A DNA stretch of 64,000 nt, from positions 3,658,001 through 3,722,000 of the forward strand of contig NC_068569.1 of NCBI RefSeq assembly GCF_025698545.1, read 5' to 3'. This DNA is from Gossypium raimondii (Eukaryota > Streptophyta > Magnoliopsida > Malvales > Malvaceae). How positions within the stretch are numbered: position 1 is the stretch's first letter; every line of letters begins with the position of its first letter. Both the position numbers and the translations under genes were made by a program. The notes under the pieces were generated by a model. It searched no databases. It was not told where the DNA came from and was given only the letters and a program-made list of their open reading frames with translations. Below are positions 14,035 to 27,540 of the stretch, in pieces.

Positions 14035-14619
14035 TACAACCGTTCATGGCTCGGGTCACTTGACCCGACTCGAAGGCCCATCCGAAATATGAGAGTTTGG
14101 AGAAAAATATATGTCCGAAAATGGGCTTGGACAAAAAAATAAGGTCCGTTTAAAAAATGGGCCGGGCATCGGGTAAAGTATTTTTGGCCCGGGCTCGGCC
14201 CGAATTCACTAAATGAAAAAAAATCTATTTTTTAAATATTATTTTCTTATTGTTTTCTCCATATTTTGCTACCATTTTACTATTATGTTGCTACTATTTT
14301 GTTGCTATTGTTTGGATATTGTATAAAAATTATTTTATTGTTAATTTTGTTATTATTTTAGAGGCATTTACTTGTTAAGTTGAATCTATCTTAGTGTTAT
14401 TTAAGTATACATATTTTTTAAAATTTATTTTCAATCTGATAGGAAATATTTATTTTGATATTTTTAGTATTTTTAATGTATTATATATATTAAAATTATA
14501 TAAAAATTAATATAGGCTGGGTCGGACTCAAATTTTAACATTATTATCTAGGTCGAACTTAGGCAAAATTTTAGACCTATTTTTTAAACCTGGCCTGGGC
14601 CCAGCCATGCACACCTCTA
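14035..14619. mobile_element. GC-rich interspersed repeat, hAT-like MITE, copy A
   Basis: The segment carries GGGCC/CCCGGGC-rich blocks at both ends around an AT-rich core, and finishes GCACACCTCTA. It is homologous to the element at 29421-29798 but lies in the opposite orientation. The TAGAGGTGTGCA-type end resembles hAT MITE termini. The left end (about 14035) is degenerate and no clear duplication of the target was found. Confidence 0.5.
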
Positions 14620-15650
14620 GTGGGAACAAATGGCAAGCATAGGGCTAAGAAAATCTAATATCATAATCTCATGATTATATACAAGAAAAGCAAAATATCG
14701 TGGGGGAACGTACGTGGGCGTGATCTGGCTTAAATGCAGTGGTGAATATATACGGCAATAATGCTATCCATCTCAACTATTGAGGTCAACCATGAAACAC
14801 GTAAATAAACTATTGAGGGATCCATCATTGTATTTAAAAAATATTCCATACTCCTTTTTTGTTAAATATAAAATAATTTATCTGTGAAATATTATGAACA
14901 AAAGAGAGGAAAAAAAGGAGTTGTGGTAATGCTAAAGAAGAGACAGTGTCGTTTTGGAGATCAACATTATTGAATCAGGTTCTGACGTATCCATTGCATC
15001 TTTTCTTTTTAAGGGACTGCCCTTTGATTATTAGGAACTTTCTTTTTAGCTTTAATTCATCAATCAGTATTGGATGAACACATAATTTGGTTTGATATTT
15101 TATTTCTTTTTCTCACAAAATAATGAAGCGTTTATATGCACGAGGGAATTCATTAAAAATAATATTCAAATATAGTAAAATAAATTCAATTTTAAAATAC
15201 CTTTACAACCATCTGACATCTGGCAAGGGGAATTTGGTGGCAGGCCCCTGTTTTTACTACATGTTTGATTGAATTTGAAAAGCATTTTTTAGCATAATTC
15301 CTTTTTCTTTCCTTGATTTGATTTGATTAAATTGTTTTATGTATAATTTCCCTTTTTCCAGCTGTTGATGTGAAACAAGATTAGATGGTCTGTTTGTCTC
15401 TCCCTTGAACCAAAAAAAAAAAAAAAAAACCAGAAACAGAGAGTTTTCATTGTTGAACTTAATGATCTCTCTCAGGAGAGAAAGAGGGAAGAGAGGCTTT
15501 TTATTTCAGATCCTCAAAAAGGGAATAAATCTTATGACTTCCCCATTATAAGCACTGTACATTGTGAATTCATTGAAAGAGATCACATAAACAGAGAGAA
15601 AGAAAATGACTAGAGTTTTGGCCCTTCAAAGAAAAAGCAAAAGGGCTTAA
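14620..15650. other. Spacer downstream of the ERF gene
   Basis: No gene is seen. The right part (about 15,400-15,700) probably includes the 3' UTR of the minus-strand ERF gene. A poly-A tract lies at about 15412-15429. Confidence 0.4.
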
Positions 15651-15668
15651 AACACACACACACACACA
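15651..15668. repeat. (CA)n microsatellite in the presumed ERF 3' UTR
   Basis: A run of alternating C and A lies about 40 bases downstream of the ERF stop codon, so it is probably transcribed as (GU)n in the mRNA's 3' UTR. Confidence 0.7.
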
Positions 15669-15708
15669 TCACATTCACAAACCACCAAAGGAAAAAAGAA
15701 AAAAAGTA

Positions 15709-16503
15709 CTAATAATCCCATAGCAAACCTTGTTTGAAGCCGTTTTGTAAAACGCTCTCGGGTACTACTAACTGATTACAAACGTACTCACAGTCTTCCA
15801 TGCTTTCAAGCCATGGTGGAGGGTAAAACCATCCGTCCATCGAGTCTGCGAATATAAACTCACTCCCCAACTCCACCGACTCGTAACTTGTCCCTAGACT
15901 TGGGAGCTCCACTATCTCGGTTAATTCGTCTGACGCTGAAGATAAGTCCAAGTGAGAAACCAGAGAGGATAGGGATGACGATGATGACAATGTTGAAGTG
16001 GAAGATGATGATGTAGTGGATGGTGATGGGGAGTCCAAGTTTCCCATTTGGGCAGCTTTGGCTGCCGCAGCTTGGACGTCGCGGGGTGCTAATGACACGG
16101 GTCGAGGTAAAGAGTTGGCGAGTTCAGGGAAGTTGAGAATGGCTGAGTTGCCTTTGATACTTAAAGCGGCCACGTCGTGTGCCCGAGCTGCCATTTCTGG
16201 AGTAGGGAAAGTACCGAGCCAAATGCGGGATTTCTTGCGTGGCTCGCGGATTTCTGACACCCATTTGCCCCAGCTCCTCATTCGGACGCCACGGTAAACT
16301 GGGTGCTTGCTTGAATCCCTCATTCTCTTCATCTTTCTATTAGTATCACAGGTGGTTTCAGGTTTACCATTTAGAGTCGTGGTTGAGCCAGGGAGCGAGT
16401 TAGGATGAGGTGAATGAGTTGACGCAGGCGATGTAGGTGATCGTGGAGGCCAAGACAATGAGTTGGAACTGCACTCTGTTTCTGAATTTTGCTGCTCAGT
16501 CAT
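15709..16503 (-). CDS. AP2/ERF transcription factor, DREB A-4 (ERF034/TINY-like)
   Basis: This intronless ORF of 264 codons encodes one AP2 DNA-binding domain at about residues 69-126. The domain starts [19 protein letters not shown] and continues with [17 protein letters not shown] and AILNFPE. Val in KWV (position 14) and Glu in REP (position 19) are the DREB-type residues that favour DRE/CRT (A/GCCGAC) sites. The sequence after the domain ([20 protein letters not shown]) and the KHPVYRGVR lead-in are typical of subgroup A-4 (group III; ERF034/035, TINY). A basic stretch NRKMKRMRD before the domain is a likely nuclear signal. The C-terminal half is Ser-rich then acidic, as expected for an activation region, and ends LLWDY. 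Roles in the subgroup include stress and growth control; the specific role here is not readable. Confidence 0.93.
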   Translation of the reverse strand: MTEQQNSETECSSNSLSWPPRSPTSPASTHSPHPNSLPGSTTTLNGKPETTCDTNRKMKRMRDSSKHPVYRGVRMRSWGKWVSEIREPRKKSRIWLGTFPTPEMAARAHDVAALSIKGNSAILNFPELANSLPRPVSLAPRDVQAAAAKAAQMGNLDSPSPSTTSSSSTSTLSSSSSLSSLVSHLDLSSASDELTEIVELPSLGTSYESVELGSEFIFADSMDGWFYPPPWLESMEDCEYVCNQLVVPESVLQNGFKQGLLWDY

Positions 16504-19500
16504 TTTCCCCCCTCTCTAAGTGGTGACTTGGATCCACTAAAACTGCAACTAACTTGACAACAGATTTTCCTTTTCTTTTTTTTTCTTTTCTTTTAACGTA
16601 CAAAGGAAAAGTACAGTATAACCCAGAGGCAGGCAAAAAACAGGGAGGTCCTTGTAGTTGTTTGCTGCCAAAACAGAGTAAACTTGAAGTGACAGTGATG
16701 AGCGGGGAAGTTGTTGTTGTTTTAGAGAAATGTTGAGGAACTAATATTATTGAACCGAGAAAGTGTTAGCTTTTGAAGCTTTCAGACATGTGAGAGAAGG
16801 AAAGCAGAGCAGAGAGCACTTAGGCGAGCAAAGAAAACGGGACGAAGGGATGGTAGGGGTCATACACAAACAGACACGATGAGAGAGTTTTATTTAAGCT
16901 AAATTTGCCTTTTTTTCTCCATCATTTCCCAATGACTCATACAACACTTATAAGCATTGAGAGAGGAAGCTGAAAGGGTCTATATGACCCACCAAAGAAA
17001 CGGGTCACCCTGCTTACACCCTATGGTTCGATGGGGTCCTTTTCTCTAGTACCACGCAACCTCCATTAATTTCTTCCTTTTTCTCTGCTTCTTTGTTTCT
17101 TTTACTACTTTCGCCACTGTTCATTTATCCCTCTTCCTTATCTTCTTCTCCATCTCCAACTCAATTTCATTGTTCCTTTTTTGTCACCATTTTCACCCAT
17201 TTCTCTTTAGATTTTGTTTTCAGTTTGCTACGAACATATAATGATATATATGAAACTATTGTCTTAATATAAACTTATAAATTTGTTTTGCGAGGTAGCC
17301 ATTTCTAGGGTGTAAAGTGCTGTCAGTTCTTAAAGATTGATTGTATTACATTATAATATCATGTAGATTTTTTTTGCCTTTGATGATTGATTCTTGATAT
17401 GGTAACTAAACTATGTTTTTAAAATCAACTTGTATTTTTAAAAGGAAATAAATAAATACAACTTGAGGCCTACATTTAATTGGGGTCACAAGTTGGAAGC
17501 AACCCCAAACTGATATTTTCAATGGGTCTGATCTGCCACTGTAAGAATAAATGCTGCTCCTGATATTTTAAAGACTTTACTTTCACAACCCCTTGTTTAA
17601 TTTAACCCATTACAGAATTAGGGTTTGGATGAATGATCTTTAGTTAAGATATCAAAACACTAAAATTGTTAAATTTATGTTATGGTTTCTAGATATATGT
17701 TGTTCGCATCTACCAAGTTACGATCATGGTGCTGAAATTTCCATATTTTGCTTCTTGGTGATGTTCATTGATTGCTACCCCAGCTAACCAAACTTTCAAT
17801 GCAAGTATCAGTTGCCACACTGAAAAGAGACATGAGGGTGAAGTTATTTTATTTAACAATTTTTTACTATTATAATATTAAGAAAAAAGAAATTGGTATA
17901 ATTTAAATGTGATTCGAAAGTTTTGATCATAAGGTGAAATTATTTTCACCCGCTGCCATCGTCAACAGCCACAGCTGAAACTACTTTATGCATTGAGATT
18001 TTATTAATTAATGATGGACAGGCTTTGTATGTTGTACCACAGACATCGATAAATCAAAGATGATACGAAAGATTATGGGTTGTTCAGACAGCAAGAGTTT
18101 GTAAAACCTTAATTACCCACAAAGGACAGCATATATAAATACCGATGTGGACTGTGTCCGATGTCCATCTCATATTTAATTATCTTGTTTTCGTTGTATT
18201 TGTAAGATAGGGTCAAATTTCACTTCAGTTTTTACACAACAAAATCATATTATGATTTGTACACTAGATGTGTAAATGATTTCATGTACGTTTACCATTT
18301 TTACTGTTTAAGTTTTTTTTACATAGCTGCTTGTAAATGATTAATTACATAATATATATATCCTGAGCGTTCATATGTAGAAAAGAAGACAGCAATCATG
18401 GATAGTATTGGTTAAGATGAAGTGAAGAGGTAAGAAGTGGGGGGGGGGGGGGGTGCCAAATTGCATGCAAGAAATAACAGCAGCATTTACCTATGCAGTT
18501 GTATTAAATTTTGGGCCATAATCAGATAATATGACGACAAAAAGATTTTGTTGTCCATAACTCAGGTATTTTGCAGCCATTGCTGTCCGGCCCCGTGAGT
18601 TGGTGTTTTGGACCGTCATATCAGGACCATTTGTTTAATCAGCTTTCCCACAGCCACTTACTGAACACTTATTATCACCATCACGCATTTTATTACTCTG
18701 ATGCTTTCTGCATCACACATATTGTAATAAACATTATTCATTCGGGGTTTATAACCACTCAACCAGCTAGCCTAGCAGCCGCTCGAGTGTCGAATCCTGG
18801 CTTTTACGAAGGAAGCCGCATTCCCTTCATAATCAGTAACTTGAGTTTTATACACCAAGCTTCGATATATCCAACATTAAGAAAGAAAAAAAAAAGCTTA
18901 ATCCTTTTTAATGGCGGGTGGGCACTGCAGTAGGGAGTCAGAAGAGAAGACAACTGAATCATAATGCCACAATTCACCGATTGTTTGTCACATGCATTGC
19001 CCATGCATGCAGAGTTGATTAAAGTTATATATCAATATATCATTGTTTTGGATTCATTAATTTCATGCACATATATATAGTAATAAGTGGGACCTGATTT
19101 AGATCAGCCATATTTCTCCTTGGTAATCTTCAAATCAAACAAACCTGTTATGCTTCACATGCTGCACTGCTTCTGGTGTTTATGAATTCATACAGCCCCA
19201 TACATGGAGGGTATGCGCAAAGCTTGAAATCGATATATTCATCATAAATACAGCAAGCCTGAGACCTGATCTAGGTCTTTCTTCATTTATAATTCTGAGA
19301 TTTCCTTTTTCAGTTCATGTGGTGGTTGTATTCATTACAATCTTTGATTTATCTATTTGAAAGCTCCACTTAATTTTCTGTCCTACAAGCTGTGACAGTG
19401 TGGGCTGTCATTAAGAATCTCAGTGCTTCTTTAGATTCTAAGAGCTGAAATGTTGATCTTCGATTGATGAACAACCTTTCTAGATTCCATTAAAGACGGT

Positions 19501-20608
19501 TTGTTTGAGTTTATTACAAATTTTATTATCATTACAGGTATTTATGAGATGTGTTTCAATCAGTTTTTGCCTGAAATCTCCGGCTTTCCCACTCTCAAGG
19601 CAACTCTCTTCGGTTTTCGTCGGATGTCCATTAGATTATAAGGCCCAACAAATTGCTTCAATTTGGGTCTTTTAACTATTACCAATTCAAGGTGGTACTG
19701 GTGATAGGCAAATCCTACATCAAAGAATGCAAAAGTAAACTAAATTTTATCGAAACTATATTAAAAATAAAGATAAAAAAATATTAATATTTTTACTAGA
19801 AAATCATATAAAAGTTAGCTTAAGTAGAATTAAGCCAAAAAAATAAAAGTTTTCAACCATTGATGCATGATTTGATGCCATCGACTGCTATATTTGACTT
19901 ACCACTTAGATACGAACCCCAAAAAGTTGCAACTACTTACATTAATGTTATAAATTTATTTTATAATTAAAACAATTTTAGATTTATAATGAATTATAAA
20001 TTTATTTAATTTTAACATTTTATAAAAAATTAATTTAATTTTTTTGCAAATAAATGCATAAAATAATAACTTATTTTAAATTGATATTTTAATAAAATTC
20101 ATTTACAAAAAAAGTAAATAATTCATCTTTATATTTTAATATTAATTTTTCTTTCTCCACATTCTTCTTTCTTTCTTTTTTCCCGATATCTTTTCTTATA
20201 AAATTCTCAAGTTATATATATTTCTTATATTTATTTTCATTTGTTTATAAATAATAAAGAAAATAGGTAATATTAGTTAATATAAATTTTATTTGAACTA
20301 AAATAATTATGAGAAATAAGTAAATTAAAATAGATTCTTAATTACGTGATGTAAGTAATAATGTTACATTTTATAAATAATTTATTTTGTACACAAGTAG
20401 TTTTTATAGAAAGAAAAAATGAAAAGAAAAAGAAAAAGAAAAACTATTATATACTTTAATAAAATATTTATTAAAAATTAAAAATTATTGTTTATTTTAT
20501 GTATTTATATAAATGAAGGAATATTTTTTTTTGTAAAATTAATCCAAATAAACAATATAATCATTTCAAACTAAAATACTTTAATTATAACATAAATGAT
20601 TATTTAAT
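16504..20608. other. ERF promoter region and gene-poor spacer
   Basis: The first few hundred bases (to about 17,150) are pyrimidine-rich and probably hold the 5' UTR and promoter of the ERF gene. Beyond that no gene is supported. A run of 15 G lies at 18439-18453. The patch at 18570-18930 is less AT-rich but its frames match nothing I know. Confidence 0.4.
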
Positions 20609-20800
20609 GTGGATTGAGTCTTAGCTCGACTGGCATGAGCATTGTTGTCAATGCAGGAAGACGTGGGTTATAATGCGCTAAAATATATTATCTTTTTATT
20701 TATGGGTTGAGGAGAGACTATAGGTAATTTTAAGCTATGGTGTCAAAAAGAGCAGATATCATCAGAATCTATAATTAGATTGTAGAATGTTTATGGGCAT
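20609..20800 (+). mobile_element. tRNA-derived SINE
   Basis: The left part contains TTAGCTCGACTGG (from 20621), a good match to the Pol III A box of tRNAs. About 30 bases on, GGGTTATAATGC (from 20665) is a degenerate B box. The order and spacing fit the tRNA-like head of a plant SINE. The following GGGTTGAGGAGAGACTATAGG body is non-coding. The right end and the target duplication are not clear, so the end coordinate is approximate. Confidence 0.6.
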
Positions 20801-23800
20801 ACAGTTTCAAAAAAATTAATTAGTTGAAAATTAATTTGATACGTAATTTTAAAAATATATATAACATTTCCTTACTCTTATCTGGAAATTAAAATTATAT
20901 ATATATTTGTTTTATTTGTGTTTAGAGTATAAACTTTAATATCAATATGCTTCTACAGTACATAGTTCTTTTCACTTTTTAACTGGTCGAGGTATCACTA
21001 GGTAAATATATATTTTAAAAATGTATTTTATTATCCATATTAAACTTTAGTGTTAAGATAATTTCAAGTCATATGTACAAATATATTAATACACTTTAAT
21101 TTATACCTACAATCTAATGAAAAACAAAATTGTAAATTGTACGACTTCACAGTCTTGAGTTAAAATGTAAGTTAGTTTTTGAATGTATTCATGTAACAGA
21201 TTAAAAGTATTATTATTAAATATTTAATTCAATTATTTATTTTTATGCAATGCATATTTCTATCAATAATCCCTTCTCAACCTTTAAATCGAAAGAAAAA
21301 TGATCCTAAACGTGCTTTAACTCATGTCCTCTTGGTTGTTATAATAACAACAATATTGTGAATTGAGTTAAGATTCTATAGGCATAATTTAAGTATTTGT
21401 TAATAATAAAAGCATTAAAATAATAAATATTAATTTTATTTAATAAGTATAATTTTGTAAAATAATATTATATTAAAAAAAATTGTGGAATCTACCTTTC
21501 TGAAATTTTAATAAATATTTTTTTATATATAAAATAATTTTTGCTGACAATGATATTCCTAAAAATTACATTCTATTGAAAGCTTAATTAAAATGATACT
21601 CATAGTTTGAAACGTATGTAGACATAGCCTAATTAACCCCACACAATAAAAGTCTTCTTAATTACGGTGATGTAATATTTGATTGATTAAGGGTGGGTTT
21701 GGATTAGCGATTGGGTACAGTATTACTACAGTGTCTAATCTCACCGCCACCGCTGTTTTTACACTAACCGCAGGTAAACGCACTGCCCATCCAAACTCAC
21801 CCTAAGCCATCAACAGTTCACTTTTCTTATTTGCTGAAGGTTGAATTTTGAAACAAAAGGAAAAGAAATAGGAGTGAATCCGTTGGAGTCGTGTTAAAAT
21901 TTTATTTTTTTCTTATAATTTATAAAAAAAAATTGAAATGTTTAGAGTAAAAAAAAAATCAATAGTAAAATAATTCATTATCAAGTATTAGTTATGGGTA
22001 GCCATAAGTGATACCAACTTGAGAATATTTTAGTTTCATTTTACTGTGCTAAAATAACTTTAAATATATTTAATATAGAATTGTCAACGTCAGCAATTTC
22101 TCATTTCCAATATAAAATATGTATGGTTATTTTAATTAAAAACTGGTTTAAACTAAAAAGTGGATTAAACAACCGTTTGTCGAATAATGCGAAGTGCATT
22201 TACACGGCATTCTATACATATACTTTGTCCAATTTCATTATGAATATATATGTGAAATACAAACAAACATAACACGTAAAATCTCAGAAATATCAGGAGG
22301 AAGCATTGTTACAACTTGCAAACAAAAATTTCAAGTACCCCTCCATACAATATGTCATCGGCTCAAGTTCAGATTCTATCATTAAACTTTTCTTCATTTA
22401 TAAATTGGTCGGCTTTCATTTTTCAATTCAAGTACACTCTATCATTGTGAGGTGTCAGTAAGAATCTGACTGCTTCTTTAAATAATTATTATGTCATTCC
22501 AAACAGCCACACCCCAACAAAATTTTAGTTCAAAGCAGCAACAAGGTCCAGCCATATCTTGCACCGCTAGCTGGTAGTCGAGCAGTATACCATTCGACAT
22601 TGGACGTTAACTTTCACCCATCCGCAGACCTTGAAATCATCAATACTTCATGATAAAGAAACACCATTGGACCGACCTGTTCGGCTAAGATAAAAGAATG
22701 ACAAATAACATCACCATGCTTTGAGCAAACTTTGACATATATCTTGTTTGTCAGTTTTAACTTTTTTTTCTTTTTCAATTGCAAAATCCTTTTTACTGAT
22801 TTAAATATTAGAGGGCTTCATAATGCCAAAGTTCTATGCAAGGTTATCATGTTATAATAAAAAATAAGAGTAAACCAATTTTTATAAGTTTTTCATTTTA
22901 AACACCAAAGTTTAAATCTGTTTTCATTTTGGTCTTTTTTTTTCTTCTTTCCACCTAAGATTTGTGTAATTAATTTATAATTTCCTCCCAACTTAGAATT
23001 TCCAAATAGGCATTTGTTTTAAACCCAAAACAAAATTGAAATGGGTAGGATTTGGTAAATGGTTTCATCCAAACCCTAAGTTGACTGTTGATTTGTTTGT
23101 TGCTTTGGTGAAAACCAGTGCCTTCCTCAGATATTTTTCACTTTATTGTTCATTAAACTTGTTTGCTGGTAAACAAGAGCGGCACTTTAAATTTGAAAGC
23201 AGCCCAATCCCGTTTTCACCATGGTGGACATATTCTGACCAAGGGCCTTGACGCCTTGTATAACCTCGGTACCTATACTCCCCCCTCCCCTCATTGCTTG
23301 AAGACACTGTGCTAAACCTAGTGTGTTGGTCGAAGCTATATTTTCTTGGTACAAAAACTGAAGTTACCCTACTGGGTTTTGGGTGATGGAGTTGGGTATC
23401 ACTACAGACTCATGTTGCCCTTGCGTTCTCCAAATTCTGCTTGTAATTGCTGTCTCTGCTATTGTTTCTCTTCTTCACTTGTTGAACTATCGGTTTTGGT
23501 AGTTTCTTGTGGGTATTGGGGTCGATTCCTTGGCTTAGGAAGTTGGGAGTTTTCTGCTCAGACGATTTAGGGTTCTTACCAAACAAATGAACTATTTACT
23601 AAATCTTATGTGGTTTCAGTTTTGTTTTGGGTTTAAAGAAATGCTTACTTGGACATTCCTAAATTGGGTGGAAACAAAAAAGAAGCAGTTAAAATGGCAA
23701 CATGGATTTCCGTTACCTCTTATACCCATAATGACCAAAATGAAAACAGATCCAAACTTTAGTGCCTAAAATATAAACTTTTTATTTTAGGTACTTAAAC

Positions 23801-24036
23801 TAAAAGTTATGTAAATTGGGTTACTTTTTGTGTAATTTACCTAAAATAATAATAAACAAGTTTTAAATTAAATTAAAATATTCTTTTGAAAAGGATTTTA
23901 ATTTTAAAAGAATATATTTTATCAATTTAATAATTAAAATTAAATCCATTAAATTTAGCTCGGATTTTTTATTATTATATATTTATAACTATGAATACTA
24001 ATTCTTTTCAAAATTTGTAGCCGCCCTTCCACTATT
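20801..24036. other. Gene-poor spacer before the CCD pair
   Basis: AT-rich, containing the MITE listed at 21691. A less AT-rich part at about 23030-23580 includes a 38-codon frame (23386-23502, hydrophobic middle, ends in Tyr-Arg-Phe-Trp) for which I have no family support. Nothing else is seen. Confidence 0.35.
21691..21802. mobile_element. Tourist-like (PIF/Harbinger) MITE, copy 2
   Basis: This 112-bp element starts GGGTGGGTTTGGATTAGCG and ends with the inverted counterpart CCATCCAAACTCACCC. It is flanked by TAA on both sides (21688-21690, 21803-21805). It belongs to the same family as the elements at 6001 and 46717 and shares the internal GATTGGGTACAGT and CACCGC blocks. Confidence 0.85.
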
Positions 24037-24474
24037 ATAGGTTGGATATTTTGCATTAATGAAGGCTGCTGGAATTAAATGGTGAACCTTTCCATTTCTG
24101 TGTTTCCATCTTCAATTCATTGTACGGATAATGTGGATGAGTAATTGGATAAGACCCATCTTCTCCTTATTTATTGTTAGTTTCTCTTAGAGAAAACTTT
24201 TCTCTCAATCAATCTTTACGCTCACAATAACTTGATTCCTAAGTAACTTTAATTATAAAAAACATTCTTCCTAAGCTGGTACAACTTGTTATTGATTATT
24301 AGTATTATTATTATTAATTTGGTTTTGTTTGACGCATTAATCATTTTGAGATGTCTGAATCATATGAAGCTGAAGTGCATGTTCGCCATCTATATATATC
24401 TACTCATACAAGAAAGTATATAAAAAAATCTGAGAAATATTTAAAGGTGTTTTCCAGAAGAGAAAGAAATAAAG
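24037..24474 (+). promoter_or_regulatory. Promoter and 5' leader of CCD copy 1, duplicated at CCD copy 2
   Basis: Blocks such as TTTTGCATTAA(T/C)GAAGGCTGCTG and the TTTCCATTT stretch recur at about 30915-30970 upstream of copy 2. The duplicated unit therefore includes at least part of the regulatory DNA. A TATATAAA at 24417-24424, 50-58 bases before the ATG, could be a TATA box, or lie within the leader if transcription starts higher. Copy 2 differs here by extra sequence at about 31030-31320. Confidence 0.55.
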
Positions 24475-27400
24475 ATGGCATGTTATTACTATGTTCCATT
24501 TCAAGGGCATTGCTCCTTTCGAAATCCCACTCTCTCTTTCTCACTTAACTTTAATTTCATCAACACAACTCACCATCTTGCCTCTTCTTTCAAGGTTAGC
24601 AGCTCTCTTTCTTACAGACGAGAAAGTAATGTATATAGATTATGTGACATTTCTGGTGACTGATATACAGCCCTTTTTGAGAGAATTGGAGCAACATGTT
24701 TTTGGAGTCGATGTAGTGAAAGCTGCAGTGAAGAACACTTCTGTTAAGTTGCTTGATGCATTTGTAGATTCTGCTTTCCAGTTTGTTGACTACCCTTTGG
24801 ACCCATCTCAGGTATATATAAATGTGTATGTATATAGATAGACATATAATTGTATATATGGAAGCTTTGAATGTTTAACTACGTTTGGAAATGTAAACTG
24901 GACAGACAAACGCTGCTCCAGTTGATGAAATAAAAGAAGCTGCAGTTATCACCAACATCCATGGCGATATTCCATCTGAATTTCCACAAGGAGTCTACAT
25001 AAGAAATGGTTGGTTTGACATAGCACAGCATGAGCTTTTTTTTTATCATATATATCATATGTTATCAATGGTTGATTATGATATAAATTTCCCTTTGTTT
25101 TGGTGTTCTGCTATATTGTTTATGTAGTTTAAGATTATTCTGTTTGCAATAGTTGAATGATATTATTGAGAAGGTGTATTTTGTTGAAAACAAAAAGTCA
25201 AACGTAAGGTTTCGGTGCTTGAGACGTCACATGGAATGGGAAATGTTTTACATATATATACATATATATTGTCATCAGCAAGAGGAAAACCATTAAAAAC
25301 TTAGCGGTCAATGTTGACATATAATTTATATTTGCAGGACCAAATCCTTTGTTTGGGGGATTGAAGTCAACCAAATCTGTATTTGGGGAGTCAAGTCCTA
25401 TATGGGTTGAAGGTGAAGGAATGCTTCACGCTTTGTATTTCAGTAAAGACATTAATGGGAATTGGACTGTTGTTTACAATAACAGACATGTTGAAACTGA
25501 TACATTCAAGCTCGAAAAACTTCGAAACAAACCCTCTTTTCTTCCGGCCATCCAAGGGGATCCTCTTGCTGTTTTCACTTCTTTCTTGCTCAATTTGGTT
25601 GGTTTGCTTATCCGAACTCCTTATATACTGACAGTGAACATCTCATTAGAATTCTTAGAACTTTTAATGGCATTGCCCAGGTGAGATTTGGAAAACCGTT
25701 AAAAAATATAAGTAATACCAACGTTTTCGAGCATTCTGGGAAGTTGTATTCCATTGCAGAAAATAACTTGCCTCAAGAGATTGACATCTTAACACTAGAG
25801 GCTTTAGGTGACTGGGATGTTAATGGAGCATGGAACCGATCATTTACTGCCCATCCTAAGGTAATTCAAATATGTTATTATTGATAAAGATTTTACTCAA
25901 TAGCAATTAACTTCATTTTATATATGACAGAGAGTTCCAGGTACTGGGGAGCTGGTTACCATGGGAATTGCAGCAACTAAACCTTTTGTTGAAGTGGGAG
26001 TAATTTCTGGTTAATTCTACTCCATAGAGGACAAATTAAGGGGTTGGAACCTACTGATTATGTCAATTCTGAAGCTTGTGATTTTAATTTTTCAGCTGAT
26101 GGGAAGGAATTAGTTCACAAACTAGATCTTAAACTCGATAGATGCCCACTTAGCCATGAGATTGGAGTTACAAAGAGGTAAACTTAGTGTTTTTGTATGT
26201 GTTTGAAAACTACCAGCTGCAGGATCAAAATGATTTCTTTCCATGGAGTTTTCGTTTGCAGATATATTGTCTTCATGGATTGCCCACTAACTGTTGATGT
26301 AAATAGACTTATTCATGGTGGCAAGTGAGCTAATGTTCTTCATTTTTCTTTTGCTTAATCAGAACATTTTCTTTTTTTTTTTGGGGGGGGGGGGTTAACA
26401 AGAACATTTCTTTTACTTATTCATAGGTTAATAAAATATGAAAGTGAAGGAAATGCAAGAATTGGTATAATGCCTCGCTATGGAGATGCTGGTTCAATCC
26501 ACTGGTTTAAAGTGAAACCTAATTGCACTTTTCACATTTTCAACTGCTTTGAGGATGGTGATGAGGTAACTTAATTGGTTGTGCTATATGTTGTAGGATT
26601 CAGCTATATTTGAAATTTGAGAGAGCTTTATATGTGTATATATGTATAGGTTGTTGTATTGGGGTGTAGAGCTCTTGCATCAGTCATACCAGGACCTGAT
26701 CCGGGTTCAAAAGAATTTGCGTGGTTTCCAACAAAATTTAAGCCTGCCCCTGGTAAACCATTTGAAGATGCCATTTCAGAAGACCAGTTATTGTTTCATC
26801 GACCGTATGAATGGAGATTGAACGTGCGCACCGGAGCTGTGAAGGAGAGAAACCTGATAGGGGCTAATAATTTCCCCATGGAATTTCCCATGATCAATGG
26901 AGCTTTTACAGGTTTGAAAAACAAATATGGTTACACCCAAGTATGTCACTGCGACTCAATCGCTGCCACAGGTAGTACAAAAAATATATATGCTCCCATA
27001 AATTCAGCTTCTTGTCATATTTCAAAGATCATAAGTCATAACATGGTGTTTGTTTGTTTTTTTACATCTGGTTATTTCAGGCATGGGAAGATTTGGTGGC
27101 CTTGCCAAGCTCTTCTTTGAAGAGCAAAATACTGAAGAAGGATCAATCAATGTAGAATATCACATGTTTGAGAGGAACACGTACTGTACTGGAGCTGCCT
27201 TTGTCCGTAAGGAAGGAGGTGCTGAAGAAGATGATGGTTGGATTATCACGTTTGTTCATCACGAAGACACTAATATATGTCAAGTAAGTCAAACAAGTGC
27301 TTTGATAATTCAGAATAACAGGGGTTTCATCTGATTTGTATTTTGCTTGCTTAATTTCCTTGGATTAATAAACACTACAGGCTTATATAATCGACACCAA

Positions 27401-27503
27401 GAACTTCCTCAATGAGCCAGTTGCTAAAATTACACTCCCATGCAGAGTCCCGGATGGTTTTCATGGAGCTTTTATGCCAATCCAACTGCTAAACAAAATG
27501 TGA
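24475..27503 (+). CDS. Carotenoid cleavage dioxygenase, CCD1-like (tandem copy 1)
   Basis: Twelve exons join in phase to 604 codons: 24475-24594, 24671-24811, 24906-25008, 25338-25597, 25681-25860, 25931-26009, 26096-26177, 26262-26324, 26427-26565, 26650-26971, 27081-27283, 27381-27503. The enzyme is a seven-bladed propeller non-haem Fe(II) dioxygenase that splits carotenoid or apocarotenoid double bonds. The four iron-binding His are visible in SFTAHPK (exon 5), CPLSHEIG (exon 7), CTFHIFN (exon 9) and DGFHGAF (exon 12). The opening IRNGPNPLFG and GEGMLHALYF motifs are also family marks. The N-terminus is rich in Ser, Asn and His and could be a weak plastid signal. It is clearly not canonical CCD1. 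It may belong to the CCD1-like/zaxinone-synthase group, which is inference. The Tyr usual before GFH is Asp, and the C-terminus is about nine residues shorter than in copy 2. Confidence 0.88.
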
Positions 27504-27540
27504 TGAAAATCCCATATACCTTTCTATCTATCTATTCAAG

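Noticed and set aside
18760-18800. tRNA-like GTGTCGAATCCTGG and CAACCAGCTAGCC motifs
   Set aside because: The two motifs are not in the order or spacing of a tRNA or SINE promoter on either strand.
23386-23502. 38-codon ORF with a hydrophobic middle
   Set aside because: It is too short, has no family match I can name, and the flanks give no evidence of a gene. It may be chance or a relic.
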